DNA of 64,000 nt, from contig JAMPIV010018781.1 of the NCBI GenBank assembly GCA_024509875.1, forward strand, positions 186,001 through 250,000, read 5' to 3'. Below are positions 1-11,874 of this stretch, piece after piece. Position numbers and translations under genes: made by a program. The notes under the pieces were generated by a model. It saw only the letters and a list, made by a program, of their open reading frames with translations. It searched no databases and was not told where the DNA came from. Source of the DNA: Oreohelix idahoensis (Eukaryota; Mollusca; Gastropoda; Stylommatophora; Oreohelicidae). Each line of letters begins with the position of its first letter. Position 1 is the first letter of the stretch.

Positions 1-29
1 AAGTCATATGAGGCTTTCAACCTCAACAT

Positions 30-1873
30 TGTCACGGATTGCCTCCCCTGCTTTGCTGTAGTGGTCCAACAGTGACTAAAACTCAAGAGTATCTAATATT
101 GGCTTCCACGATATCTACCTGCGCGCAAGATTACTCTTGGCAGAGATGTAGATAGATTAATGACACTTCTACCTTAAGGGAGCTTTCACAAGATATTTCC
201 AGAAGTCACGAACAATGTTGCATTGGGCTGAACAATTGTTAACGCATTATATCTGGTCCGTCGCCTTTTGTGAAAGATGTAAGCAATGGTTTAGCCCGTT
301 CAAGCCCCCAGTTGGTGTAATAAAACGAAATCCCTCTTATAAGGTATAGCTCTGTTTAGAGGTAAATATATGTCTAGGTATTTAAATATATATTAAATAT
401 TCTGGCTCATACGTTTGCTTTCATACATATAAAACTTAAACGAATAGTTTTAAAACAACATGTAACAATTTTTATAACGAATTAGTCTTTAACAGTTAAA
501 ATAAATATGGAAAGATTGGTGAAATTTAGATAAAAGTTTTCGTTACGGAGACGTAAGTGAGTATTTATCAAAAGTCCGTTTTGCTGGTGCCTTTTTATAA
601 GCACTTAACATTTGATGAGTCCTGCAGCTGTGGTTCATCAATTCTGTGATGACGAAAGCCTTCTCCACACTCTCTACCACTGTAGGCAGTTAGGGTGGAT
701 GCTTTTCTCTCACACTAGCGGCGTTAGTACCACAAATCGTCTGATGGCTTGTAACCACGAACTTTAGAAAAATAGAAAAACAAATGCCTTCTGCTAAGTA
801 CATTTGTTTGGAGCACTCTAACAGGCTCACGTTCCCGTTGTCCGCCCACCAATGTTAAACTCTCAGAAGAATTTAATTCTCGAGCACGCACAACGTAACT
901 CCGAGAAGATGGTTAAAATTCACCAATATTACTCTGAGGATTAACGGGTAACATGTGTCTGGACAGTGAGAATATGATTTGTGCCTGAACTAACATTAAC
1001 GAGTTACATACATTTCAAAAATGATATGCTACACTTGAGGTACACATGATTTAATCATCACTCATTACTGCTCCAGTCGAAGTCCTGGGGTCACCTCTGC
1101 TGTCGGGTTTCCACACAACTAGTCAGAAAAAAATCACCAGCTGCTGCAGTAGTGGTTCATGCATATACTGTTTTCATATGTTGAAGTTGCCAGTCTCATA
1201 TATAACCACTTAGCAAGAAACCTGTAAAATTTACATTAGTAAATAAATTGTTTACACTTACCCAAAATTTTGGGAATACACAATCTCCTTGCACAGATTT
1301 AGACTGGAAACAGCTCTGTATTAGATGCTTCGAAATCACTTAGGTCTGGAAATTAGAGTTAATTCCTCTGACAGCGGGTGTTCTGCGAAATCCTGGCCTG
1401 GGAAAACTTTTGTTTAATTCCTCTATGAATTGGTCTGGGAAATTAGAGTTAATTGACGGCGGGTGTTATGCGAAATCCTGGTCTGTGAAAACTTTTGTTT
1501 AATTCCTCCATGACTTGTATTCAAATTCCTAAGTTTCCAGTCTTATATTAAAAATGCGGGTTTACTTATAAATTCATAAGTTGCCCAATACTCGATCTGT
1601 TACTTATAGTTGTGGAATTTCTAAGTCCAATGTTTATTTTTCTTTCTGGCTTTTAGGAGTCGCTAGTCTAACGTTTGCGCTGCAATGTGTGCTGTGACTC
1701 CGATTTCACTACATTATATTTCACAATCCTCAGTTCAAATTCCAGCTGTGTTTCCGCCTAATTCTCCAATGAGATACATTGTATATTCCAGCCTCTCAAA
1801 TCAACCAATTCAATCCAATCTCGTTCAGCACTACGTGGGTAGGGGTACTTCAAATTTAAAAAAAATACCCTCA
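30..1873 (+). mobile_element. LTR-like repeat, copy A (diverged)
   Basis: This stretch aligns by eye along its length with 2745-4542, at very roughly 70% identity with many indels. Both copies start with TGTCACGG and the alignable part ends near ACCCTCA, giving TG...CA ends typical of LTRs. An inverted fragment of the same start lies at 5750-6053. No coding capacity is recognised in it. The five bases before it (AACAT) do not match those after copy B (TAATG), so A and B are not shown to be the two LTRs of one element. Old solo LTRs or another long non-coding repeat are both possible. Confidence 0.45.
1343..1516. repeat. Two-copy tandem duplication, about 87 bp
   Basis: Two adjacent units begin GGTCTGG(G)AAATTAGAG and end near TTTAATTCCTC(T/C)ATGA. 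They lie at about 1343-1431 and 1432-1516 and differ by a few substitutions and small indels. The duplication is inside copy A of the LTR-like repeat and is not obvious in copy B. Confidence 0.75.
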
Positions 1874-2744
1874 CGTATTTTAAAATATTAAATTTAATGT
1901 CCACGCGTGACCTCTTCATATCGTTGCGTCAGACTTCCGCCGGCATCTTGTGCTCAACTCATAAACACCATCTGTGAACTCATTTGATGTCCAGATGCTA
2001 CCTATATCTAATATTGTCTTTCCAGACAGATTATCGTGATAATCACACACAGGGATGGTCCCGTGAAACGATAAACGCATCTATCACCTGTGCAATCTGC
2101 TCACCTCAGACGGCTATCTCAGACAGACAATATCTATAGATGTTGATCGGGCGAGACCGTCTGTTCATGATAAGAATCTTGCTCGCTGACCGGTTATAAT
2201 GACTGGGTATTGTTACGATAATACCCCAGTTCACCTGGCGGAACGTAAATAAGTCTGAGGAGTGGTAAACAAGATAAAGACAGTTCCATAGCAAATACTT
2301 CCGTAGGGGAGTGAAGTGTTAGGGACTTCACACTACTGATCCAGCATAGAGAGTAAATAATGGTGCATAAAATATTCCACATAGTAATGACAGGGGAGAG
2401 AAAATTAAGAAAATGTCACTCGCACGGGAATGTAATGTAATCTTGCCGGAGTGGACTTGAGATCGCACAACCGTATCGTCACAAACATATAGAATGATGG
2501 TTTTATGAACCACCACTGCAATAGCTGGCGACTGCTTTATGCGGGTTTCTCATAGCAGAGGTAGTCCCAAGATCCATATGGAGGAGGGAGTGGATGATGA
2601 TAGACCTGATGTACATACTTATTATTTTATTCACCTTTTCAACCAGTGCTAATCTAAATATTTTCCATACAAATGTAATGATTGTTTTCTGCTCACTGGG
2701 ATTAATATTAATGATCAGAGAGGGTAAATTTCTGAGGTAAATGA
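1874..2744. other. Intervening DNA, no gene recognised
   Basis: There is no convincing coding region. Short open frames on the minus strand show no recognisable motif. The only structure seen is a dispersed palindromic motif at about 2299-2342 (GTGAAGT...ACTTCAC), also found near 26381 and 56986. Confidence 0.5.
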
Positions 2745-4542
2745 TGTCACGGGTTCCCCCCCCCCCCCCTTTTTCCTCTGCAAAGATGGTCCAACAATGG
2801 TCAAAACTTAGAGTATCTATTGTGTGTCTTCAAAGGTATCTACCTTCGCACAAGATTCCTCTTGGCATAGATACAGATAGAAGGATGATGATGCTTCTAC
2901 CTTGAGGGAGTTTTCACAAGATGTTTCTGAAGTCAAGAACAATGCCGAATGTGTCTTAGCAATGTTAACTTTTATCTGCCCGACAACTTTTGTGAAGAAG
3001 TATTATATAATTTAATTTAGCTCGTACAAGCCCCCAACTGAATTAACAGTGAAATTCTTCTTATTATTATTATTATTATTGGCTCTATAGTTGTATATAT
3101 ATATATATATATATAAGATATGGATTCATACGTGAGCACTCCTATCTATAATAACAAAATCAACAAGGAATTTGTAAAACAACATAAACAAATTTAATGA
3201 TCAATTATTATGTAACATTTAAAAATAAACATGGTTATGTTTCTGTGGGGTGCAAAAAGATTATGTTATCGTCATCGATACGTGATGGAAAGTAAATGTT
3301 CGTTGCGGTGGCCTTTTTAATAAGCACTTAGCTGAAAATCGATGAGCACTGCTGCTGTTGTTCGTCAATTTGTCTCTCTGTGATAAGGGGCACGTCACGA
3401 GCAAAGGGCGCAGGGGGTAACCTTTCCTGTTGTCAGTGCTGAGTATCTTCACAGGCCCGTCAGATGTGGCTGTCTAGTGTCGACAATCAGTTTTCTGAAT
3501 CACAGACTCGTAGCACGAATGGTCTTGTAGCCTCGACCCACGAACTGGTCTCGTCCCACGAACTTTAGAGGAATATAAAGAACAAATGCCTCTGCTAAGT
3601 ATATTGTGGTCGGAAGATTCATTAGGCGCCGTTCCAACTGTTCGTCCACCAGTTTTTGTCTCTCGGAAATTTTATTCTCCCTGAGCATATACAGCATAAC
3701 TCAGGGAATATGATGAGAAATAACCATTATTGTTTTGGTTAATTTAATGGGGAAAATGTGTCTGGACAGCGCGAGTGCAATAGCTTGTGCCTGGAGGAAC
3801 AGTATTAAGTTATGTATATCTTACAAAATGATAATATACACACTATGCACATGTGATGTAATCATCACTCATTCACTGCTCCATTCGGAGTCTGGGGTTA
3901 CCCCTGCATTTGGTTCTCTGTGAGAATTAGCATGAAGCAATCACCAGCGCTTGCGATGATGGTTTATGAATATACTCTTCATATCATGAGGTTGCCAGCC
4001 TCGTGTGGACTATTACAACCACTAGCAAGTACAAACATGTCAAATTCAAAGTATAAAATATATGTTACAACTTACCCCAACTAGTTGGGAATTCTAGACT
4101 TCTTGTTCAGTAGAATAGTCTTGGCAACTTGATAAAGATGCCTCGAACACACGTCTGGGGTATTATTTCTAGTTATAGTCCTTCTGTGACTTTTGTGAGA
4201 AGGTTCTGTGGGAGTCCGGTTTCAGTATAAACAGGTAAATCTTCCTTGCTGTAGTGTTCAGAAGGAGTTCCGATACGAGTTTTATCCGGTCCTATAAGGT
4301 CAAAATCCTAACTCTATTCTTTCGTGGCTTCAGTCCGAGCTGTCTCTTTGACGATTCTGGAATGCGGTGTGTTTTAGCCTCCGAATTTGCTAGGTTATAT
4401 TTCCTTTTTCCTCCAAGCCTCCACATGGCGTTTTCCGACAAAACTTCAAATCGAAACGAATATCTATTTCCTGCTCTCAATTGATCCAGTCCCTGAGCTA
4501 GAACGTAGTGGGTAGGGGCTGTAAATATTACTTTCACCCTCA
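2745..4542 (+). mobile_element. LTR-like repeat, copy B (diverged)
   Basis: This is a direct-orientation relative of 30-1873. It starts TGTCACGGGTTCC followed by a C run, and the alignable part ends at a CCCTCA. Matching blocks include the GGTCCAACA(A/G)TG segment near the start, the TAAGCACTTA block near 3325 and the GTGGGTAGGGG block near 4510. No coding capacity is recognised. Confidence 0.45.
3059..3116. repeat. (TTA)n and (TA)n microsatellites
   Basis: A TTA triplet run at about 3059-3080 is followed after 14 bp by a (TA) run at about 3094-3115. Both lie inside copy B of the LTR-like repeat and are not conserved in copy A. Confidence 0.9.
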
Positions 4543-5749
4543 TAATGTAAGATATTCTAAGAATATCATGTCATACAATGAAACATAACGATATATGGGT
4601 ATTTTCTTTCCGTTTACTCTTATACACACTGGCGAATCCATCTGCAAACTTATCTCTCAAATCTTGCCATCCTTAATTTGTGTCCCCATACTGGCTTTAA
4701 TCTATAATTATCATTACCAAAATCGGAGCGGAAATGCTTACGCAATTCTCACCTGCCCTGATTTCAGTCACCAGACGGATAAACTGGCGACATATCTCTG
4801 ACCACAGACGTTTTTTTCAGACAAACAATCTGGTCTTCTTTTGTAGTCTGACTCAGTATTGTCACTTCATACATTAACCTTCGTATGTGTTCAATATCTA
4901 CGTCTGGGTAGGGCGGAAATAGTTACGTAAAAAGGCCACAGTCATTTTCCCGTTGACCGTAAGAAGTCAAATCTGGTTCAACAACTTAAGCGATTACAAT
5001 TAATCCTTAAGGATGGTCAATTAGCTGTGAAATAACGCTATCGCAGTGTGGACATCAGTCAACCGATGATTGAGGGCTGACAGGGCACAGGTTTATGGGC
5101 GTAAAATGAAGAAATAAATGGATAGAGAGAAAGAGGAAGAAGAGGAATAACAGGACACAACCAGAATATCGTCACAGATGGGATGGTGGACTGAAAGGGT
5201 GGGGGCACATGATTGAGTGCTAGGAAACCCAATACTCAGGATGGTATTTCTTTCTCTTCTTTCATTATACTAGTCGGTGGTACCAGCTGAGGGTGCTATA
5301 TCTGGAACAAAGTATGTGGTGTGTGGCCTACTGTCACCGCTGGACACCATCGTCAGACGGGTCTTGAACATGCTGGAACAGCTTCGTGATTACTCCCTGA
5401 TATTTATCACAACCTCCAGACTTGACCAGTGACGTGAGTGAACCAGTCAATAACCTGCAAAGAACCAAACATCGACTGGAGCAGAAACCAACAAACTTAC
5501 TGGTAGCTAAGTACAAACTTAAAACCTGCCAAGTGAAATTTCAGACAATTCCCTCAATATCCATAACATCACCCTATGATGATTACTTTTTAAAAAAGAG
5601 TTATTTATCTTACACTTTTAAATATATACATGATTATTAAATTTGTTATTTGTATATGAACACATTTATAGTCGATTTAATCCTTTTGAGTGTACTGCAC
5701 TCGTATGACTCAATCACCGTAAATACACTTAAAACTGAGCTTCTATATT
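4543..5749. other. No gene recognised
   Basis: AT-rich DNA without repeats or motifs that I can place. Open frames of 60-76 codons exist on both strands but have no family signature and look like chance. Confidence 0.5.
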
Positions 5750-6053
5750 AAGCTGTCACTGAATTAAATCAGTTCGGGGCTTGAACGAGCTAAATCATAC
5801 AATATATCTCTTCACAAAAGTTGTCGGGCTGATAATAGGTTAACTGTGCTAAGACACATTCAGCATTGTTCTTGATTTCTGAATATCTTGTGAATCTACC
5901 TCAAGGTAGAAGCATCATCATCCTTCTATTTGCATCTCACCCAAAAGTAATCTTGTGCGAAGGTAGATACATTTGAAGACCCACATTAGATACTCTAGGT
6001 TTTGGCCATTGCTGGACCATCACTGCAGAGCAAAGAGTAGGCAACCCGTGACA
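5750..6053 (-). mobile_element. LTR-like repeat, inverted 5' fragment (copy C)
   Basis: Read on the minus strand from 6053 it starts TGTCACGGGTTGCC and follows the first ~300 bp of copies A and B, including the GGTCCAGCAATGG block and the CAAGATTACTTTTGG-like block. It stops near 5750, so only the first part of the repeat is present. Confidence 0.55.
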
Positions 6054-6130
6054 GCCGTAAACGGATCGCTCGTTACAAGAAGGCATGTCATGCACTTGCT
6101 AATGGCTTATGCGATGCATTAAGAGTTAAA

Positions 6131-6486
6131 TGGTAATGATGATGATGATGCTTCACGACTTAAGCCGTCACAATTCGTCGTATCTTTCACTTAACTTACT
6201 TAGTCGTTCCTCTTCTACCCTGTGGTGTAGAGATTTGGCAGAGAGAGCGCCATGCTATCCTATCAGCTGTCTTCCTTTTGGCCTGGCTCCAATCTCGGTC
6301 ATTCAGAGATTGGCTGGTGTTGTCCTGCCAGGGAACTGCAGGTCGTCCATAAGGTCTGGATCCCTGGCTCTTGGTTTCCCATATTTGTTTGCGGTAGCCG
6401 CTCTTCTGCCATTCTGCAGACACGGCCAAATCTTTGTAAACTGGATTGTTACACTCGGGTCTGCAAGGGCTGGGTTTTGAGACCAT
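6131..6486 (-). pseudogene. Non-LTR retrotransposon RT C-terminal fragment
   Basis: The minus strand from 6483 reads an open frame with GRPAVPWQDN followed by a DRDWSQAKRKTADRIAWRSL segment. This is the typical C-terminus of APE-type non-LTR polyproteins: a GRP...W.D motif followed by a W-R basic helix. It ends at 6196. Beyond it, at 6131-6145, is a short ATG/CAT triplet run fitting a 3' tail on the minus strand. Only the last ~95 codons are present, so it is a 5'-truncated dead copy. The clade cannot be assigned from this piece. Confidence 0.65.
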
Positions 6487-8109
6487 GACATACTGTGACA
6501 GAGGTGGTTACCAAATCAATTCACCTAATGTAGCCGGGTGTGTGGACTAACTGGTTACCAAATCAAAGTGTGTGTAACCGTGGTGTGTGCTTTCACTAGG
6601 TGGCAGATGGCAGGCCTAGTGAAGTATTTCAAATTTTTTACACACACAAGTCTCTTTTGTTTATCTTCCAAGTTAATGCTATTGTGTATAAGTACTGGCC
6701 ATCTCCGCCAGAGTTGGTGATTCCTGGATGAACTACTTTTTCCTCCTTTGTTCAACCCTCGACTCGTTCTCTTCCTTCTCCGTTGTTATTATAGTGACTG
6801 GTCGTATAGTGGATTTTATAATGATTATTGACCTGGCCTACATACAACAACCCTCAAGGATAGACTCAAACATATGTTTTCTCTCTTGCAAAAACATTTA
6901 TTTACATGTAATATTCTTCAATAACGCAGATAATTCTTCATAGAGCTCACATACAGTTGTATCATAGTTGCTTCATACATAAACTCTTTATGTCGTATAT
7001 ATATATATATACCTAATCTCCCTTTGTTCTTCTATAATCCCCTTTTACTTGTTTAGCCTCTTCAAACTCTACCTCAGTTTGCTTAATATGCCTCAATACT
7101 CCTGATCAGCACTTCTTACTCATTGTCTTGTGCTTTTATTCCTCCTGACCAAACTTGGTCAGACCTGCCTCTATTTCCGGTCCTGAAAAGCATACTATAA
7201 TTCTTATACATGTAACAAGTCTTCTATACTCCATACTTACATGCGAGAGCATGCAGGTAGTTCGTAAAGAAGTCGACTCTCTGAGTCGCTTACTTGTCGT
7301 AACTATTTCTGTAGACGACTCATTGGTTCACTCTCTGTGAACTCACTCTGATAAAAAATATGGTTTTCCTCTTGGAATTCATTCTTACCATCTATTCGTA
7401 TATAACAGTACCAAGCTTGACCATCAATGTATCATTCAAATACTTCTCTTCTCTAGGTTGCTTAGTCAACAAAGTAGTCATTGTTTATTTGACATGTCGA
7501 CTTGGGATTTCTGATTTACTTCTCCTGCAATTTTTCATCAATATGAATGATACGTTCAAAACCATACTTACAGGCAATTCCCTGAATCTCTCCCGAAATA
7601 CACTCTCTACTGTGACTATAAGAGCTTTCTTAATCATCTTCTACTCTGTCTATACGAAACTTCTTAGTTATCTTGTATAGTTACTGACTAGAGCTATCAC
7701 ATCCTCTGAACCTTCTAAAACTTATGCTATTTCTGTCTAACCACAGAATCCTTTAATCTTCTGAGTTATCTCTACAGCTTATGCATTTTCTGTATAACTT
7801 CTGAACTTATCTGTATAACCACAGAATCTGTTAAAACTGGTGGCAACCGCCAAAAGCACTTCTTGCTTCTTCAACTTCTGAAACCCGGCTGCCCTTCAGA
7901 AAAACCTGCACACCTTTCTGACCTCTAGTCTTTGTTCCCTGGTGCGTTTCTTTCGCTACCTCTGATTCGTTCCTTATTCTGTTTTCCAGCTCAAACTATT
8001 GGTCGAGCTTTATTTACTACTCACCGGAAAAATACTCACGTTTTACTAACGCAAGCGTAGTGAATCGTTGTCTGTTATTTTTTAATCCTCCCTCTATTTT
8101 CTTCCTCGT
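6487..8109. other. No gene recognised; (TA)n at 6996-7011
   Basis: No motif-bearing coding region is seen. A 106-codon hydrophobic frame at 7360-7680 (+) has no recognisable family and low-complexity AT-rich codons. CTGTATAACCACAGAATC-like phrases recur near 7720-7830, and GGTTACCAAATCAA occurs twice near 6507 and 6552. These are short repeats of unknown meaning. Confidence 0.5.
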
Positions 8110-8114
8110 GAACT

Positions 8115-8312
8115 GTTTTAAACGTTCACCCAACCTTGGCAATGTATTTATAATGCCTGGGCAAACCCTACGGTGACATACTTTAAGCGTTCATATAACC
8201 TTGCCAGAAGCATAAACAATGCTTGGGCAAACCCTACGGTGACATACTTTAAGCGTTCATATAACCTTGCCAGAAGCATAAACAATGCTTGGGCAAACCC
8301 TACGGTGACAAT
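8115..8312. repeat. 66-bp tandem repeat, about 3 units
   Basis: The unit contains TTTAAGCGTTCATATAACC, GCCAGAAGCATAAACAATGC and GGGCAAACCCTACGGTGAC. The last two units are virtually identical, and the first (from about 8115) is diverged and shorter. Because 66 is a multiple of three, both strands show a repeating 22-residue open frame. That is a by-product of the repeat, not evidence of a protein. Confidence 0.85.
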
Positions 8313-8870
8313 ACCATCTGGTTGCGGACCATGTCTCTTCATGTTACTTCAACCATCTTCCTCAGATACCATCTTTCTGAGGTTTGGAGCTGGCTTTTGT
8401 GGGTTGTAGTCATTGCCTATGACTTGCATCCATAAGTCAAGGCTGGAACATAGGTGGAGCGGTATACAGCCTGTTGATATTTACCGTCGTGTGTAGTAAA
8501 TATTGTAAGATATAATGAGACGTGGCTGGCTGTCATACATACTCACGTTACGAAGCATAATGATTAAGCCGGAACACACTGGATACAAACGTCTTGTTTA
8601 ATCGGACATCTTAGAAGAACAGGAAGTAGTAAGAAGGATAAGCAGAAGAGTTCCCGATAAGGGCAAGTAACTCTAGAAACATCGAAACAGGATTATATAT
8701 ACAAAGACCATATCAACACAGCCATTTTCATCTTCTTGCCAATTTTTCATTTGCTGAGGAATCCTCGATTTATGGCCTGACAAAGTCTCTTCTTTCATGC
8801 CTCCCTTCCAATTTGTGATAACTTGGAGCATGTACCGTATTTCATGAAAATATAAAATTATAAATGACAC
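8313..8870 (-). pseudogene. Non-LTR RT fragment, split by a solo LTR
   Basis: The outer parts (8313-8471 and 8719-8850) match the minus-strand RT remnant at about 42355-42640 closely in DNA. Shared blocks include GAGGTTTGGAGCTGG, GGTATACAGCC and TTGCTGAGGAATCCTCGA. The minus strand encodes a TNWKGGMKEE segment that corresponds to IDWKGGMKEE in the other copy. The match is interrupted only by the 247-bp insertion at 8472-8718. The piece covers the RT thumb region, has stops, and is dead. Confidence 0.65.
8472..8718. mobile_element. Solo LTR, 247 bp, TSD CAGCC
   Basis: The insertion starts TGTTGATAT and ends ATATCAACA, a perfect 9-bp terminal inverted repeat with TG...CA ends. It is flanked by CAGCC at 8467-8471 and 8719-8723. 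The related RT copy at 42500-42530 lacks it and reads straight through GGTATACAGCCATTTTC, so the empty site is visible. Length, ends and 5-bp TSD fit a Ty3/gypsy-type solo LTR. Its full-length parent is not in this window, and orientation cannot be told. Confidence 0.75.
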
Positions 8871-9844
8871 GAATAACTATTGATTAACGATAACTGACTA
8901 TCCACTTTTATTGTTCGCAAAAGAAAAATATAATTTACCACAATACAGAATCACGTCGGAGTATAATTAAAAGACGTATGTTTATAGTTGTAAGAAGCGT
9001 GCCTCAAGAATCTATTAAAACGGCACTTAATGATGATGGCGATGAATAATTGACGACGCTCATTCCCCTTAACCCACCAACACCTCTCCAGAATGGCACG
9101 TGTAAACCCTTGTATTCACATTTTACAGCCTCTGGCAGACGCTCGTTTGTTAAAACTCGTAATCAGCGGCGAGAGTTCTGTTTGCAAATATTCAGGAAAG
9201 AAATTTGTAAACAGAATCATGGCTGGCCCATATTCGCCGCTTTCAAACATTAAAAAAACTCACATCTAAGATGAGTGTTAAACGGGCAACGAGTCAAACA
9301 TTCTACCCGTGAAATTAAAACATTAAACGTGCACCTTAGATTACTCACGCAGGCCGGTAAAGGTTTCAGCTTCCTGACGTATTTCCTGAAGACGAGAATG
9401 TATCACAAGCGTAGATTTCAGCGCGCGCGTGGCTTCACTAAGTGAGCTGCCGTTAGAAGACTAGACTAGCTCCACTTTTTATGGTATCGACACCAGGTTT
9501 TGTTGGATAAGGGAGGAACCGGCATTTAGATAACTGTCCGTCCAGAAGATGTGATGTACAGTGTATATATGTGTGGGTTGCGCTCAGAAACTGCGCAGCT
9601 TCGTAAACGGGAGTTGGAAACTGTTGATTTGGCCAGAGACTTCAAAGTTAAAGTTGTAAGGGTGGAAATTGTAGGCGAAAAAGGATAATTATTTATGCCT
9701 GCTGACTTGGCTGTTACGACTGCTAGCTTTTTGTTCTTGTGGCTGAATTAAGCTGTCGTCTACGGATTATCGCTGGTACGTAAAGATTTAGGATTAGGCC
9801 TAGTTAGTTATTCATAGTTTTGTCAGCAACAACGAACTTTCTTT
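8871..9844. other. No gene recognised
   Basis: Unique-looking sequence without a supported coding region or repeat. A 67-codon frame at 9050-9253 (+) has no recognisable motif. Confidence 0.5.
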
Positions 9845-11410
9845 TAAATTACCACACTATCATCATCGCCTTTATTACTACTCTCTTTACCACTATTATC
9901 GTTATTATTAACAGCACACTATCATAACACGTTTATCATCAACATCACACTACCACAACAATCATATATAGTATCATCGTCACCGTCACCAAAATCACTA
10001 CCATCATCATTATCATTGCTGTCACCCTCGTCATCATCATAATCATCATCTTGTTCTTCTTTTTTTCATCATCACTTTCATGATTATTATTACCACAATC
10101 ATCACTTTCATGATCATTACCCACAATCATCACTTTCATGATCATTATTACCCCAATCATCACTTTCATGATCAGTATTACCGTACCACAATCATCACTT
10201 TTATGATCATTATTACTACAATCATCACTTTCATGATCATTACTACCACAATCATCATAATAATCACTATCATCATCATAATCATCATCTTCCCCATCAT
10301 AATCATCCTCTGTATCACCATCACTACCACCAAAATTACTATCATCATGATAACCATCACTTATATCACTATAATCACAATTACAATCATCACTTTCGCT
10401 ATATTAACCATCACAATCACCATTATTGCTACAATCTTCATAAATTCATTATTATCGTTACAATCACCATCACAATCACCACTATTACTACAATCATTAT
10501 CAACTTTATTATTATCGCTACATTCACCATCACAATCGCTTCAATAACTACTATCACAATAATCACTATCACGACATTCGCCATAATCGCCATCGCTATA
10601 ATCACCATCTCAGTTACCACTATCGCTACAATCAGAATCATCACTATCTCTACAATCACAAACATCACTATCGCTACAACCAGAATCATCGCTATCGCTA
10701 CAACCAGAATTATCACTATTTCTACAACAAGAATTATCACTATCGCTACAATTATCACCACAATAATTACTATAGCTACAATCACAAACGCCACTATCGC
10801 TACAATCATCACCACAATAATTAATATCACTACAATCACAAGCATCACTATCGCTACAATCATCACCACAATCATCACTTTCGCTACAATCACAAACATC
10901 GCTATCGCTACAATCACCAAAACTACCATTGCTACAATAATATCACAGTCACTACCATCATTATTATCATCGTTGTCATCATCTCCATTACTGTCTCCAT
11001 TCTCATCACTGTCATCACTGTTACAATCATTTACGATCCCAATCATTACTGGTTTCACCATCATCAGTACCATAACTATCGTCATCAGAGTCACTGTCAT
11101 CATCAACACCGTAATCACTATCATCATCACTACCATCATCATGTTCATTATCATAGTCACTAACATTATCATCATCACTATCATCATCGCTGTTGTCGTC
11201 ACTATTATCATCATTGCCACCATTACAGTTATCATCATTACTATCATCATCATAATCATAATCAATATCATCGTCATCATCAACATAACAGCAATGTTCA
11301 CTGTCATCATCGCTGTCATCATCACGATACGATCATCATTCTCATATCAATATCATTATCACCATCATTATCGCTATTGTCATCTCCATCACCTATCATT
11401 CTCAACTATT
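9845..11410. repeat. Long triplet-type repeat (ATC/TTA and variants)
   Basis: About 1.57 kb of interrupted ATC, ATT, ACA and related triplets. It has local longer periods: a unit with CAATCATCACTTTCATGATCA near 10080-10260, and an ACTATCGCTACAATCA unit of about 30 bp near 10560-10930. It produces long spurious frames rich in I/T or M/V on both strands. It may be a grown 3' tail of a GAT-tailed non-LTR element, as at 41100-41610, but no RT remnant is seen next to it. Confidence 0.9.
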
Positions 11411-11482
11411 ATCATGCATGTGAAGAAATTATCAGATGGTCTAAGGAAATAACTGGCTAAATAATGTTAATAAATAGCCAAG

Positions 11483-11488
11483 GACGAG
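11483..11488. repeat. TSD (left) of Polinton-like element
   Basis: GACGAG immediately precedes the left TIR start and is repeated exactly after the right TIR at 25671-25676. Confidence 0.85.
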
Positions 11489-11677
11489 AGTAGTATAGTA
11501 GGGAGGTGTCGGGTAGCATTCCGGAGGTGGCGCGTTACTTTTATATAGTAAAATACTCCGATCGATAATGGCGGCGTGGGTTAGTAAGTAGCTATTGTGA
11601 TGGTATTTTAAGTGTTGTGTATGACTCAGCAGTGTGTTGTTATGTTTCTTTATTCAGGTGTTACAACATACATACAT

Positions 11678-11680
<3 letters not shown>

Positions 11681-11739
<59 letters not shown>
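11681..11739. repeat. (TA)n microsatellite in left TIR
   Basis: Uninterrupted AT dinucleotides, followed by a short AC-containing stretch and another TA-rich run to about 11770. It occupies the same place as the longer (TA)n at 25352-25434 in the right arm. Confidence 0.95.
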
Positions 11740-11749
<10 letters not shown>

Positions 11750-11874
11750 TACAACATACATACAATATATATTTTACAACATGTAGACAACATTTATACA
11801 AAGGCCAAGGCTTTTTAATATAGTTGTAATAAATATATTTAATGATCTCTTTTAAAAGAATACGAAATATCAAT

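Noticed and set aside
30..4542. Copies A and B as the two LTRs of one retrotransposon
   Set aside because: No matching target duplication, no PBS or coding DNA between them, and ~30% divergence.
7360..7680. 106-codon hydrophobic frame as a membrane protein gene
   Set aside because: AT-rich T-heavy sequence gives hydrophobic codons by chance; no motif, no promoter or neighbour support.
10438..11325. 295-codon Met/Val/Ile-rich minus-strand frame and similar ones at 10080-10547 and 10973-11452
   Set aside because: Translation of ATC-type triplet repeats, which are open in several frames by composition.
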